Below are positions 48,682 through 64,000 of a DNA stretch of 64,000 bases, piece by piece. The translations under genes and the position numbers were made by a program. The stretch's first letter is position 1. Every line of letters begins with the position of its first letter. The notes under the pieces are model-generated. The model ran no database searches and was not told where the DNA came from. It saw only the letters and a program-made list of their open reading frames with translations. The stretch comes from Tillus elongatus (lineage: Eukaryota > Arthropoda > Insecta > Coleoptera > Cleridae). The DNA lies in the NCBI GenBank assembly GCA_964006375.1, contig OZ023264.1, positions 14,952,225 to 15,016,224 on the forward strand. Direction: 5' to 3'.

Positions 48682-48774
<93 letters not shown>
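48507..48774. repeat. Two (TA)n tracts enclosing an 88-bp hAT-like end
   Basis: (TA)n 48507-48596; a fragment at 48597-48685 whose inverted end reads TCAGTGGCGTCTCCTGACC; and (TA)n 48685-48774. Confidence 0.6.
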
Positions 48775-48778
<4 letters not shown>

Positions 48779-49106
48779 CACACCGATAACTCAAAAAATA
48801 ATATACCGATTTTTATAAAATTTAGCATGTATCTCTCTTTTGTAAGTGGCTTGGATAAGTTCGTTAGCCAGGAAAATCGAACCAGGTTTTCCGAAAAAAA
48901 TTTGGGTTTACTTTCGGAAAAAAAAAATTATCTCAAAAAATATAAAAGATACGGTAACCAAATTTGTTAGGTAAGTTTATGATATTAAAAGGAAACTACA
49001 TACCAAAATTTATATTTCTATATTAAAGGAAAAAAAGTTATAAAAAAATATTTTGTGCCAGATCATTTCTATGAAAATTCACTACCACAACGCACTTGCA
49101 TCCAGG
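48775..49106 (-). repeat. Helitron-like type C copy 3
   Basis: Follows the (TA)n at 48685-48774: TATCACACCGATAACTCAAA, then TTTTGTGCCAGATCATTTCT, then the 5' end CACAACGCACTTGCATCCAGG. It resembles 47942-48282. The tail is missing on the far side of the (TA)n. Confidence 0.7.
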
Positions 49107-49640
49107 CTTTTGTTTAATTGTTAACTTTGTTTCTGATAGTAACGAGCAATCTGCTACAGTAACGTTATTGTTACACCATCAAATCTTACTGAATATCAAT
49201 GCTATTAGCATGAACATAATTTTTGATAATTTTAAGATTTTCTCGGAAACTACCATACTCAATTATCCAGGTCAGGTGTCATTGTAAAGACAATGTAACC
49301 ACCTTTTAAAAGAGGTGTCACTCGAATCTATGGCCCATTTGAAATTTGAGGAGTGAGTCCCATGGGGTTGAAGTTACAGTATTGAAATTCATCATAAAAA
49401 CTAAAAAGTATCCCCCTTGATTCATCAAATGCCATGTTTCAGCGATTAAAAAAAAAACGTAACGTGGAAGGAGATATTCAGAGTGTTTCATTTAAATGGG
49501 ACACTATATATTTATTTATTTAGTTTTATTTTTGTTTCTTTCAAAAAAAGAGCACATTTGTGGTTAGGATGAGTTATGTAACTACGATTGCCAACATTTA
49601 TATTGTGAATGTCAGTCCCAAAGTAAATTTTATCGGCGAA
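49107..49640. other. No gene recognised
   Basis: AT-rich, with only short ORFs. GAGTGTTTCATTTAAATGGG near 49481 looks faintly like a mariner-type end, without support. Confidence 0.35.
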
Positions 49641-49644
49641 ATAA

Positions 49645-49679
49645 GCAGGTCTCACCAAGTTTTATCAAAATCGCTCCAT

Positions 49680-49721
<42 letters not shown>

Positions 49722-49733
49722 ATGGAGCGATTT

Positions 49734-49794
<61 letters not shown>

Positions 49795-50840
49795 TAATGA
49801 AGCGATTTTGATAAAACTTGGTAAGTACCTTCCTTTTGCAAGTGGCTTAGACAAGTTCGTTAGCCAGGATAATCCGCAGAGGTTTTCCCGGAAAATTTGT
49901 ATTTTCTTTCGAAAAAAAATTATTTCTCCAGAATTAATCACATTAGGGCAACCAAATTTGGTTCATATCATTATAGGTAAGTTACCTACCAAAATTTAGC
50001 TCTGTAGGTTAAAGGACAAAAAAGTTACAGGCATTTAAAGAAAAATAAATTTGGGTTTTCTTCAAAACGTCAAAATTGGTAATATTTAGGCAACAAACCT
50101 GAAACTAATATGAGCTGTGGAAGGAAAATGTCTCAAGAAGAATGGTTTACAAAGCCTGAACTCTTAGTTTCAATCATTGTACTTCAGTTTACTAAAATAT
50201 TCCCAGAAAATTGATTTCAAATAGACCCTTTCTTTGATAATTTGGCAGTAGTGTTGGTTATAGAGTTTATCGTTTACTGGTATATCATTTTTGTTGAATT
50301 TTCGTAAAAAATCTTTAAAGCTCAATATATCCGTTATTATGCAAGATACGAAAAAAATTGTATACATTCATTATAGGGTGTCTTGAGCTACATCTAAAAG
50401 AAAATATTTCTACGATTACAGGCTGGCCCATAAGTCGTTGGTGATTCAATTTTTTTTTTTTAATCGAACACGCCTTATGTTATTGCATTTTTGGATTTTC
50501 CATCGAAATATAATACATCTTTGTAATTCAGGACGCAGCAAGTGCGTTATGGTAGCGAATTTTCATTAAATGCTTCAAATTTTAATAGCTCAATTTGCTA
50601 TTAACCTATAAGGTTAACCAAGAAACCAGTTTTTTCGGGAACACTTTAAGTTTACTTGCGGAAAATGTTGTACATTTTCAAACAATAAAGTTATTTTGAT
50701 GAAACATGGCACATTGTTTCTAATATATAGGTTATACTGGTAACCAAATTTGATGCTTGCTTTCTTTAAAAAAAAAACATATTTGCTATTAAAAACATTT
50801 TTATGAAAATTCACTACCATAACGCACTTGCTGCGTCCCG
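49645..50840 (-). repeat. Helitron-like type A copy 5, reverse, rearranged at (TA)n
   Basis: The body runs from 49791 to the 310-bp head (50528-50840), which ends ACGCACTTGCTGCGTCCCG. At its (TA)n end the sequence GATTTTGATAAAACTTGGT is present direct at 49806-49824, partly again before a second (TA)n, and inverted (ACCAAGTTTTATCAAAATC) at about 49655-49673. No tail or palindrome follows. See the separate finding. Confidence 0.7.
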
Positions 50841-51453
50841 AACATTTTTTTTCTCAAACCGTTGTAAACTCCTAGTAACACAATTAACGTTACTAGTAAT
50901 TTGTCACAATTTAATAGAGAAACGCCTATCAAATTACGAAAATAATTTTAGACTGTTCCCGATAAAAAGGTATTTGTTGTGTTAAGGAGAACTGAGGTTT
51001 ATATAAGAGGGTTAGGTGATTACGCCTTATTGTAACTTAATTAATTGTTACCTGATGCTTTCTGGTAAGTGTAAGTAGCTCACAGAGTTGTCAACAAATG
51101 TATCAGATAAAGCAGCAAGCCATACCTATCCTTATATCCAATTCACTGCGAAATTATTTTTTATCATCTGATCTTCATTTCTGATGATGTATTTTTTTAT
51201 GAGAAAATGTCTAACTAAAGTTTGTAGGTCATTTGTACAAACCGAATCTAGCAAATTAGAAATAACTATGAATCAGCGCGAATTAGATCACCTAGTGCCC
51301 ATTCTGGGGCTAGTTAAAATTATGCGATGTCACCCTATCGTCCCAATCATTATTTACCCTGTCTCCAACAGCTCTATTCACTGTATTTCACCTTCCAGAT
51401 TTCTCCAGACAAAACACTAAGATTTAAATAAATGTAAAAATAGAATATAAAAA
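50841..51453. other. No gene; a worn Helitron-like tail
   Basis: TCAGCGCGAATTAGATCACC then CTAGTGCCCATTCTGGGGCT near 51272-51312 is a degenerate tail. Nothing else was recognised. Confidence 0.4.
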
Positions 51454-52690
51454 GTCTGGACGAAGCAAGTGCGTTATGGACGTGAAATTTCATAAAAAGG
51501 TTTTAATAGCAAATATATCTCTCTAATGCAAACATGCTCAATCTGGTCACCGATATATCATATATACTAGAAACAATGTACCATACTTTATCAAAAATTA
51601 CTTATTGTTTGAAAATGTAGAAACATTTTCCGCAAATAAACTTAAAACGTTTCCGAGAAAACTGGTTTCCTAGCAAATTGAGTTATTGACATTTGAAGCA
51701 TTTAATAAAAATTTGCTACCATAACGCACTAACTGCGTTTTAATTTTTTCTGCTTACAAACATGCATTATATTTCGATAAAAATGCATTAAAATACGGGT
51801 GTTCGAAAAAAAAAAATTGTAGGGATCACCAGCAACTTACAGGCCAGCCTGTGATTGTCAAAATAATTTTATAAGTGCAGCTCAAAACACCCTATAATTA
51901 ACGTATACAATTTTTACTTGTATATTGTATAATAATAATTATATTGAGCTTTACCGTAGAAATGCGTCACTCTGTATATATGTAAACTGATAAAAACTGA
52001 ATGTAAACCCGAATATGTATTCTAGGGGGCCTAGTTTGCGCTCATTTGAAGAAATCTTTTTAAAATTAAAAAGTCGCGCTCTCCTCATTGACGAATCTTT
52101 TCTACCAAAATTAGTTAAAAATTATAGATCGTTAAACCATAAACTTAACTAAAACTACCGCCAAAGCATCAGAGAGAGAGTCTATTTGAAATGAATTTTC
52201 TGTAAATATTTTAATAAAATGAAAGACAATGACGGTTCAAGCTGAAACTTAAGGGTTTGCAGAGCACTCTTCTTGCAATATATTCTATACATAATCTGTA
52301 TTTGTTTCTGGTTCCTTGCCTTTATGTTGCCAATTTACACGTTTTAAATTGCGACTTTCACAGTTTGTGGAAAACCCCAATATTTTTTCTATAAATGCCC
52401 ATAACTTAACTGTTTTGTCTTTAAACTTAGAGACCTAAATTTTAGTGCTTGGTTCACTCTTTATAATACAACACGCGTACCAAATTTGGTTGCACTTACT
52501 TTGTGATTTCAGGAGTTTTTTTTCCCGACAGAAAACACAAAGTTTTTCGGGAAAACTTGGGTCGATTTTCCTGGCCAACGAACTTATTCAAGCCACTTGC
52601 AAAAAAAAAGGTACTCAGAAAATTTGATCAAAATCGGCCGATCATTTTTTGAGTTTACGGTGTGATCCATACACACACACACAAGTAAAA
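51454..52690 (+). repeat. Helitron-like type A copy 6, old and rearranged
   Basis: 5' end GTCTGGACGAAGCAAGTGCG, a diverged head and body, then at about 51975-52110 a tail (GAATATGTATTCTAGGGGGC) embedded in the body, followed by the rest of the body (GCATCAGAGAGAGAGTCTAT) to GTTTACGGTGTGATCCATAC. It ends in a short (CA)n instead of (TA)n. Confidence 0.6.
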
Positions 52691-53279
<589 letters not shown>

Positions 53280-53391
53280 AACCTTTTTTCTTTCCATGTT
53301 GTAGCCTTGATAAAGGAATAAATTTTTCCGAAAGCTCGGCCTATAATAAAGAGTTTTATTCCACAACTGACGGCGTTCCCACAATTTTTTG

Positions 53392-53393
<2 letters not shown>
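53280..53393 (+). repeat. Penelope-like element 3' end
   Basis: GCCTTGATAAAGGAATAAAT then TTTTTCCGAAAGCTCGGCCT and AATAAAGAGTTTTATTCC match the 3' block typical of many Penelope-like elements (CCTTGATGAAGG...CGAAAGCTCGG). It ends at a (TA)n tract. Confidence 0.65.
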
Positions 53394-53467
<74 letters not shown>

Positions 53468-53609
53468 TAGATAGATATAAACATATAAAAATTAAAACTA
53501 ACCCTGGATATGGGTTCTAGGGGTCCTAGTTCGCGCTCATTTGAAGAAATTTTTTCAAAGTTCAAAAGTCGGGATTCCCTCATTAGTGATTTTTGTAAAG
53601 ACAATTCGC
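53394..53609 (+). repeat. (TA)n plus Helitron-like 3' tail
   Basis: (TA)n 53394-53465, (GATA)3, then ACTAACCCTGGATATGGGTT and TTCGCGCTCATTTGAAGAAA and a worn palindrome (TTAGTGATTTTTG...CAATTCGCTAA). Confidence 0.7.
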
Positions 53610-54019
53610 TAATAAAGAGAGATTCGATTGGATCGGATTGGATAAATATGTGCATTGTGCTTAATCTATACTGACCGTTAGTTCAGTTAGTTCATTTAGC
53701 AGCCTGTAGTTCTACATTTTAATTTACAAGTCAACCAACTAGCATAACTGAGAGTAATTTAACTCTTTACTTTATTCGCGAGCAATTCAACTTTTTACAT
53801 AATTAAATCCTTACCTAACAACAGGCCTCAGAGACGAACCGCCAGATCTCTCTGAGGTCTAGGGTTGAACACACCGAGACCTTGGAGACGATCTCCAGCG
53901 AGATTTGGGGATTAGGCAGATTAGGGCTCCGTAATCGAGCTACAAAAACCCAAACCACCTTTGTCCACCGCTCTAAAAAGTAGGCAGATTGAGGCCTTGG
54001 AGCGTCCTTATATATTATT
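53610..54019. other. No gene recognised
   Basis: A slightly GC-richer segment (53820-53990) with short internal repeats of GGCAGATT and CCTTGGAG. It may be the 3' UTR of the Penelope-like end that follows. Confidence 0.4.
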
Positions 54020-54544
<525 letters not shown>

Positions 54545-54551
<7 letters not shown>

Positions 54552-54782
54552 GTATCAGCGACGATGTACATGACAAGCTGACGAGTGTGCAAGAGGTACA
54601 AGCGGAGGTACAGGAGAAAAAACAATCACTAGAAAATAAGTATAATACCCTAGTCAAGGGAAACAACAGACCCGAAGATAGCCACATAGGAACTAAGGTT
54701 CCCACATTTGATGACTCAGTCCCCTGGGGTATTTATCTACGCCAGTTCGAAGCCGCCGCTACAACAAATGGTTGGGGCGAGG

Positions 54783-54815
<33 letters not shown>

Positions 54816-55185
54816 CTCGTTAATGGTAGCTCTCAGAGGAGATGCTCTAGATGTCCTTCAAGGTATTCCCATGGAAGAATCACTGAGTTTTGACAGCGTT
54901 AGACATCAATTAGAGATGAGGTTTGGCGACCAGCATTTACAACAGTTGTATCGATTGCAGTTGAAAAATCGTTGTCAGAAATCGGGCAAGAGTCTCCAAC
55001 ATCTCCACGCCGACGTTGTCAGACTGACGCGATTAGCCCACCCCATAGCTCCGATGGAGTTTTTGAACCAGCTGTCGCTGCAAACCTTCGTTGACGGCAA
55101 CAAAGATACTGACACGCAACAGGCGCTGAGGATGGTGAGACACAAAAACTTGAACAATGCTTTGGCACAGTCCTTGAAGCTTTAA
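54545..55185 (+). pseudogene. Gypsy gag (capsid) remnant
   Basis: Frame 54545-54823 has a coiled-coil-like lead (DVHDKLTSVQEVQAEVQE) and the capsid start FDDSVPWGIYLRQFEAAATT. A (GA)n expansion at 54783-54809 shifts the frame, and 54772-55185 continues with VALRGDALDVLQGIP, HQLEMRFGDQHLQQLYRLQL and TFVDGN. There is no ATG at the apparent start. Confidence 0.85.
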
Positions 55186-55212
55186 GCGGTAAAGTAAAGG
55201 TCAGAAAGTCAT

Positions 55213-55935
55213 GTGAAAGTTCGCAGTCTCCAAGTCCAAGAAGAAAATAAAACAGATTCGTCCAAGATTATGCAGCTACTAGAGAAAATAGCAGAACAAG
55301 TAAGGCCTGCGTCTCATGAACACCCAATAGGAGCTAACCATGCAAATCCCTTGCACTGCTGGAACTGCGGCAAGGTGGGACATATAAGGGGCGAATGTTG
55401 GGCTTTAAGATCACGCGCAAGGGAGAAAGTGAAGCTAAGGCCGGTAACCATTTCTCAGGTTAGGGATTCTGGCAGTGCTCTCGTCCTAGACGGATACGTA
55501 AGCGGTAATAAGACCCAGATGGTCGTCGACACAGGCGCACCTAGGACGATTATTCGCCGCGACATGGTTCCAAGATGGCGAGTAAGAGAGCCAGACAGAG
55601 TGCAAATAGTAAATGCAGCCGGTGGTGATCGGATTCAGGTATTTGGCAAAACTGACGTCGAGCTGCAAATTGGGACATGGAAAGCAAAGCAGAGTGCCAT
55701 AGTCGCGGCCATATCAGACCCGATTATAATTGGTATGGACATACTTCAGGGTCAGTGCGCTAAACTTGATCTTGGCACTAACATCCTGACTATCGGCGGT
55801 GAAGAAATAATAATGCCACCTGGCAGTAACCGGGTAGTGCGAAAAATCACCATAGAGGAAAATAGCAACGTCTGCCGTGAAAGTGCCATTCCAGTGAAGA
55901 GAGCTGTGAGAGGAAGAGACGACCCAGTTACTTAG
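55213..55935 (+). pseudogene. Gypsy zinc knuckle and aspartic protease
   Basis: 240 aa. A CCHC knuckle (CWNCGKVGHIRGEC, residues 49-62) is followed by an aspartic protease with VVDTGAP (D106) and IIIGMDIL, the usual flap/core end motif. The domain itself looks intact, but its continuation into RT has been deleted just after 55935. Confidence 0.88.
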
Positions 55936-56512
55936 CCAGCAGGAAGTGGAGATGATATTATGAGAGAAGTACAAGATGAAGGGTGTAAAGACCATGTAGA
56001 TGTGAAGCCAACCCAGAAAATGGTCAGTGAACACATTTGGTGGAACAGAGCCGATGCCGACAGGGTGAATAGGGCTCACCGAGATATCTTTGCAAGTAGA
56101 AACACAAGAACGAGAACAACTACACGAAAGAGCCAGTACCATGTAAGAACTTCTCTAAAAGAAAACTCTGACGTATTGACGGGAAGGAAAACCATCAACT
56201 TTGCTGTCGGAATACATATACGAATAGAAAGCGACCGCATGAAGACCCGTTATGACGTGCGAGCTAATTCAGCTGGTTTTAAAGAAAAATATCGGGTGTG
56301 GTTCTACAATACAGTACGACGCAAGGGACGGCCACTGAAACTACATAAATTATGGGAAGGTCCTTACAAGGTGGTCAAAAGGATCAATGACGTTGTCTAT
56401 CGCATTCAGAGGATCCCGAAGAGCAAGACGAAGGTGTCCATATGCACAGACTTACGCCATACCAAGAAATGTCAAAATTCGACCGGGACGATCGAATATA
56501 AGAGGGGGGCAG

Positions 56513-57145
<633 letters not shown>

Positions 57146-57196
57146 GGAGACACAAACCGGTTTCGTCTTCATCAGTATGTCATACCTGTTTCTCAA
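57146..57196 (-). repeat. Penelope-like 3' end, reverse
   Basis: On the minus strand CTGATGAAGACGAAACCGGT then TTGTGTCTCC is the GATGAAG...GAAACCGG block common to Penelope-like 3' ends, again ending at (TA)n. Confidence 0.5.
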
Positions 57197-57738
57197 GGCA
57201 GACGTTGTAAAATATGTAGTGAGGGTGACGCAAAGGTTGGTTTGGTTTTGTGAAAGCAGCTTCCAGTACAGCAAGGACACGGCCAATGGAAAGAAACTAG
57301 CGTCACAAAACCGAATTTTTGTTTATATTTGGTTAACAGTAAAATTCACTGTTGCTTATATTCAATTGTCGAAAAATATCTTATATGAGATGGCATCAGT
57401 TTTACAATGTCGGTTCGACAATGAAAAGGTCTTACAAAATCAAGAAAAAAAAGAGATTGAAATTAAAAAAAATATTGATGACAGCATCACTCTAAAACTA
57501 ATGAGCGTGGAAAATCTAAAGTCACGAAAAATGTGAATTTTTATCAAATAAAATCGACGTGTTCAAAGATTTTTCCCAAAAAAAATAATTTTGCGTTTAC
57601 TTAATTTATTTCATACCTTGGGCTCGCACTGTATATTGGATAATCCATGCTAACATTGCTTGCGTAATTAATAACCTAAGAATTTCTGACGTTTGGTGAA
57701 ATGCAATGCTCTTTCTTCATATAATCATATTGACTTTT
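57197..57738. other. No gene recognised
   Basis: A 119-codon ORF (57177-57536) has no known domain, a Lys/Glu-rich end and no supporting context. Confidence 0.35.
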
Positions 57739-57752
57739 TCACCACAAACTTT

Positions 57753-57959
57753 CCATCGGCACGGGACGACGGCTTGACGCCTCCTCCGAAGGGCGGAACA
57801 TGTACACATTCAATTTGCTCTAATACAATGCCACAACCTCGGTTGATGGTAATTTTACAGTAGGTATGTACTGAAAAACTAAAAGCCGAACCATGGAAGA
57901 CGAATCCAGTACCCTTCGGTTCTGAGGCACACGTTCTTGTCCCTGGACCAACGATGCTC
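57753..57959 (-). mobile_element. SINE family 1, 3'-truncated copy
   Basis: Reverse orientation, flanked by a 14-bp duplication TCACCACAAACTTT (57739-57752 and 57960-57973). It keeps the head with A box (TTGGTCCAGGGACAAG on the minus strand). The B box is worn (GGATTCGTCTT). It lacks the usual 3' tail. Confidence 0.85.
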
Positions 57960-57973
57960 TCACCACAAACTTT

Positions 57974-59006
<1,033 letters not shown>

Positions 59007-59196
59007 CAGGGTGAGCGAAACTCGATATCCCGGCTCTATTGTAGGAAAAAAAAAGCGATAGAAAAAATTTGAAAAGAGGTTCTTAAATGCGATTGAGTAA
59101 GGTGCATGTTAAGCCAAATTTGCATATTCTTGGATATTTGGAAACTGAAATAAAGACGTCATCGAATTTTTTTCCCAGAAACTTACCTATATTTTG

Positions 59197-59311
59197 TGTG
59201 TTTTGTTTCTTTAACGTCGGCCTATTTTCGCGACTATGGCCAATCACTGACGCCAGGGAGCAGTTTCACCTCACTATCCTGGAAATGTTGCCGAGCCCCT
59301 GCCTTTATGTA
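59197..59311 (-). mobile_element. SINE family 1, 5'-truncated copy in the left inverted end
   Basis: Flanked by a perfect 13-bp duplication TACCTATATTTTG (59184-59196 and 59312-59324). Only the 3' third, with the GACGTTAAAGAAAC block, is present. Confidence 0.88.
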
Positions 59312-59699
59312 TACCTATATTTTGGCATATTTAAAAAGAACTATTTTTTCTGGACAAATTATGTAAAGAAAAAAAATTGCTGTCTTTTTCCGTTAAAAAG
59401 TTATTTAATAATTAAACATTATAAAACACATTATATGTTACTACTTTTACCACAGCAATAAACAAAGTATGTAGGCAATCATTGCAACAAATTGTCAATG
59501 TGACCACCTTCTACTTCTAAACACTTATGCTCAGTTTCACAAAGCTTGAAAAATATTTAACGAACGTTAGTTAATCAAGGCTTCAGACAACCAATAACAT
59601 ACTATTATTCTGGTTTTTGCCATGACAACCAAATATTTTGAAGCTGTGATTGGTTGTATTAAGCCTCGATTAACTAACCGGCCGTTAAATATTTAATTG

Positions 59700-62092
<2,393 letters not shown>

Positions 62093-62321
62093 TTTTCAAA
62101 GTGAAATGACCATTAGTTTAATTATTGACAGAAAAAACGTTGCTACGACAGATAAAACTTTGCTATTTGTTTCCAAAGGCTTCTTGTCTATATCGTGATG
62201 GTTGCGCGAATTTTTGTTATACTTCTTTCTACAAATGTGATTAAAACTTTTTAACAGAAAAATATAGCAATTTTTTTTATATAATTTGTCCAGAAAAAAT
62301 AGTTCTTTTTAGATATGCCAA

Positions 62322-62532
62322 AGGTAAAAAAAGGTAAGATGCTTACTGGCAATTAGGCCACTGCTGACCCTTTTTGCTCATCTAAACTAAACTACCCTCC
62401 ACCTTGAGCTCGATCTCAACGACGACAGTGATTTGAAAAATCATCCGCCGCCGGTGAGTCTCGAACCGTCGTCCCCCGAGTCCGTATTGGAAAGTCTGAT
62501 TCGACTTTCCCGCACGGCCACGGAGGCGCTTT
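62322..62532 (-). mobile_element. tRNA-derived SINE (family 2)
   Basis: 211 bp in reverse, flanked by a 16-bp duplication TTTTTAGATATGCCAA (62306-62321 and 62533-62548). The minus-strand head GCGCCTCCGTGGCCGTGCGG has an A-box-like TGGCCGTGCGGG, and the B box is GGTTCGAGACTC about 45 bases on, with a long variable-arm spacing like tRNA-Leu or tRNA-Ser. It is unrelated to SINE family 1. It lies in the right inverted end of the mariner-like element. Confidence 0.85.
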
Positions 62533-62735
62533 TTTTTAGATATGCCAACATATAGGTATGTTTCTTGGAAAAAAATCGATGACGTGATTACTTCAGTTTC
62601 CAAATATCCAAAAATATGCAAATTTGGCTTAAAATGGACCTTACCCAATCGTATTTAAGAACCTCTTTTCAGATTTGTTCTATCGCTTTTCATTTTCTTA
62701 CAATGGAGCCGAGACATCGAGTTTCGCTCACCCTC

Positions 62736-62949
62736 TACAATAAAAAAAAGTCAGGAGGCCGCAAGAACGTACGTTATGGTAGTCATTAAAATTTTTTTAA
62801 TAGCAAATATGTCTTTTTTAAATGAAAGCAGTATTTGCAAATTTGGCTGCCAATGCATATAAAACCTACAAACATTTTAAACTGATCCCAAATTGAATCA
62901 CGGTATGCGATTATAAATGTAAATATTTTCAAAACTAGAGTTTTTATGT
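62736..62949. repeat. Worn Helitron-like head
   Basis: GTCAGGAGGCCGCAAGAACG then TACGTTATGGTAG, preceded by an A run, is a decayed 5' end. A few head landmarks follow (AATAGCAAATATGTCTTTTT). Confidence 0.5.
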
Positions 62950-64000
62950 ATAGGAAGTATTAGACAAAAATAGAAGCGAGGACGTGCCATTCATTCTGAA
63001 ACACAAAATCCAGGCTGGTTCATTTGTAACAATGCTGCAAATTAAATCATAACTTCCACATAGCTGTGATAATCTACTTTCCTCAAAAAAAAACATTCTC
63101 ATGAAATGAATTGAGGGTCGCATGTCTTGACCAAAGAAAATATTCGTATTCCTGCACCAATAAACTTCTAAAACGTTATATTACTCGAATTTTAATGAAA
63201 AAAAAAATCAATTTTCACCAAATCACTCGTCATTCATCATCTCCTACACCATGAAGCGATATTACCCAAAAGCAACTCGAAGCGTTCCTTTGTCGGGTGC
63301 TAACTGGGTACCAAACTTGAACACGATATCTCAATTAGTTCGAAAGTTATTGCGCCTACTAACAGACAGACGTATAGACCGACAGAAAGACAGACAAAAC
63401 AATTTTCGTTCCAGAATCAAGTTTCCTATTTTTTTGGGACTTTTTATGATGTTTTAGGAAAAAAATTTGGAAATCTCTGTAACCGATATTCCACCCCTAA
63501 TTTAATTTCAGCACATAGTAAAAGTTGTTTGATGAAATTGAAAGTTTTATAATAAAGAAGCTGTGAAACGTTATATTACTCGAGTTTTAACGAAAAAATG
63601 TCAATTTTTATCAATTCATGCCCCATTCATCCCCCACTCCCTGGAGCGATTTTATCCAAAAACAATCCGAACCGTTCGTTTGTCGAGTGCTAACTGTATA
63701 CCAAATTTGAAGATATCTCAATTCGTTCTGATGTTATCGTGGCTACAAACAGACAAACATACAAACGCACAGACTGACAGACAAAAAAAATGTCATTCCC
63801 AAATCATGTTTTATATAAGTTTTGACACTTTTTACGACGTTTAGGCGCAAAATTTTTTGATATTTTTATCGCCGATGTCATACCTCCAGATGTATTGTCG
63901 ATGTGGAAGTAATTTCGTTCCCAAATCATGTTTTCTATATGTGAAAGGAAGTAGTGCTGCAAATCAAATCATAACTTCCAACTTCCTTTTCAACAGTGGC
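62950..64000. repeat. Unclassified repeat family R, copy 2, tandem
   Basis: ACTTCCACATAGCTGTGATA at about 63053 and the start of the same landmark (AAATCATAACTTCCAACTTCC) again at the window end give a period near 0.92 kb. Two subunits start at GTTATATTACTCGA (about 63176 and 63574), each followed by a GATATCTCAATT block and runs of ACAGACAGACxxACAGAC. The short ORFs within are repeat-derived. Confidence 0.7.

Noticed and set aside
57177..57536. 119-codon ORF following the Penelope-like end
   Set aside because: No domain, a low-complexity Lys/Glu end, and its start lies in the inverted Penelope-like end.

Overview
This is an AT-rich eukaryotic window made almost entirely of transposable-element remains. 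No convincing host gene, rRNA gene, functional tRNA gene, CRISPR array or prokaryotic feature was seen. The mix suggests an arthropod, most likely an insect: Tc1/mariner-like transposases with a DUF4817-type N-terminus, jockey/CR1- and I/R1-type LINEs, Penelope-like pieces, Ty1/copia and Ty3/gypsy remnants, and tRNA-derived SINEs. The species cannot be named from this.

The main architectural theme is a family of non-autonomous repeats with a fixed layout: a 5' end containing GGACGCAGCAAGTGCGTTAT, a body, a long (TA)n tract, a conserved tail with GAACCCATATCCGGGGTCAG, and a 3' palindrome AGTGAATTTT...AAAATTCACT followed by A residues. About twenty full or partial copies lie in both orientations. 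The layout resembles Helentron-associated elements (DINE-1/HINE type), but no Rep/helicase gene is present, so the assignment is inference. The (TA)n tracts are also landing sites: a DNA transposon, a gypsy element, hAT-like ends and Penelope-like 3' ends all abut them.

Layout. 0-3.6 kb: Penelope-like RT scrap, copia 3' LTR piece and decayed copia pol (minus). 3.6-6.1 kb: two nearly identical repeat copies around half a mariner. 6.1-9.5 kb: a 3.4-kb foldback with a SINE in one arm. 10.5-11.9 kb: complete Helitron-like copy. 12.5-13.3 kb: a repeat seen again at 63-64 kb. 13.5-16.2 kb: GC-rich 5'-truncated LINE. 17.0-22.6 kb: a composite Helitron-like unit carrying a captured LINE fragment and, inside its (TA)n, a 3,884-bp DNA transposon with 31-bp terminal inverted repeats, subterminal motif arrays and a two-exon transposase gene broken by a single stop. 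23.3-27.7 and 34.8-36.1 kb: three copies of one jockey/CR1-like LINE. 28.4-29.8 kb: unidentified decayed ORFs. 29.9-31.2 kb: mariner. 31.5-32.9 kb: LINE ending in (AAAT)n. 39.5-44.6 kb: nested Helitron-like copies, including an inverted second copy of the composite unit that lacks the DNA transposon. 44.9-53 kb: repeat tails, hAT-like ends and gene-free AT-rich DNA. 54.2-57 kb: internally deleted gypsy between two LTRs. 59.0-62.7 kb: a mariner-like element with long inverted repeats, split by a Helitron-like insertion and hit by two SINEs.

The strongest candidate for something undescribed is the 18,226-22,109 transposon. Its boundaries are fixed independently by the empty paralogous site at about 42.4 kb, and its transposase family is one I cannot place securely in a superfamily.
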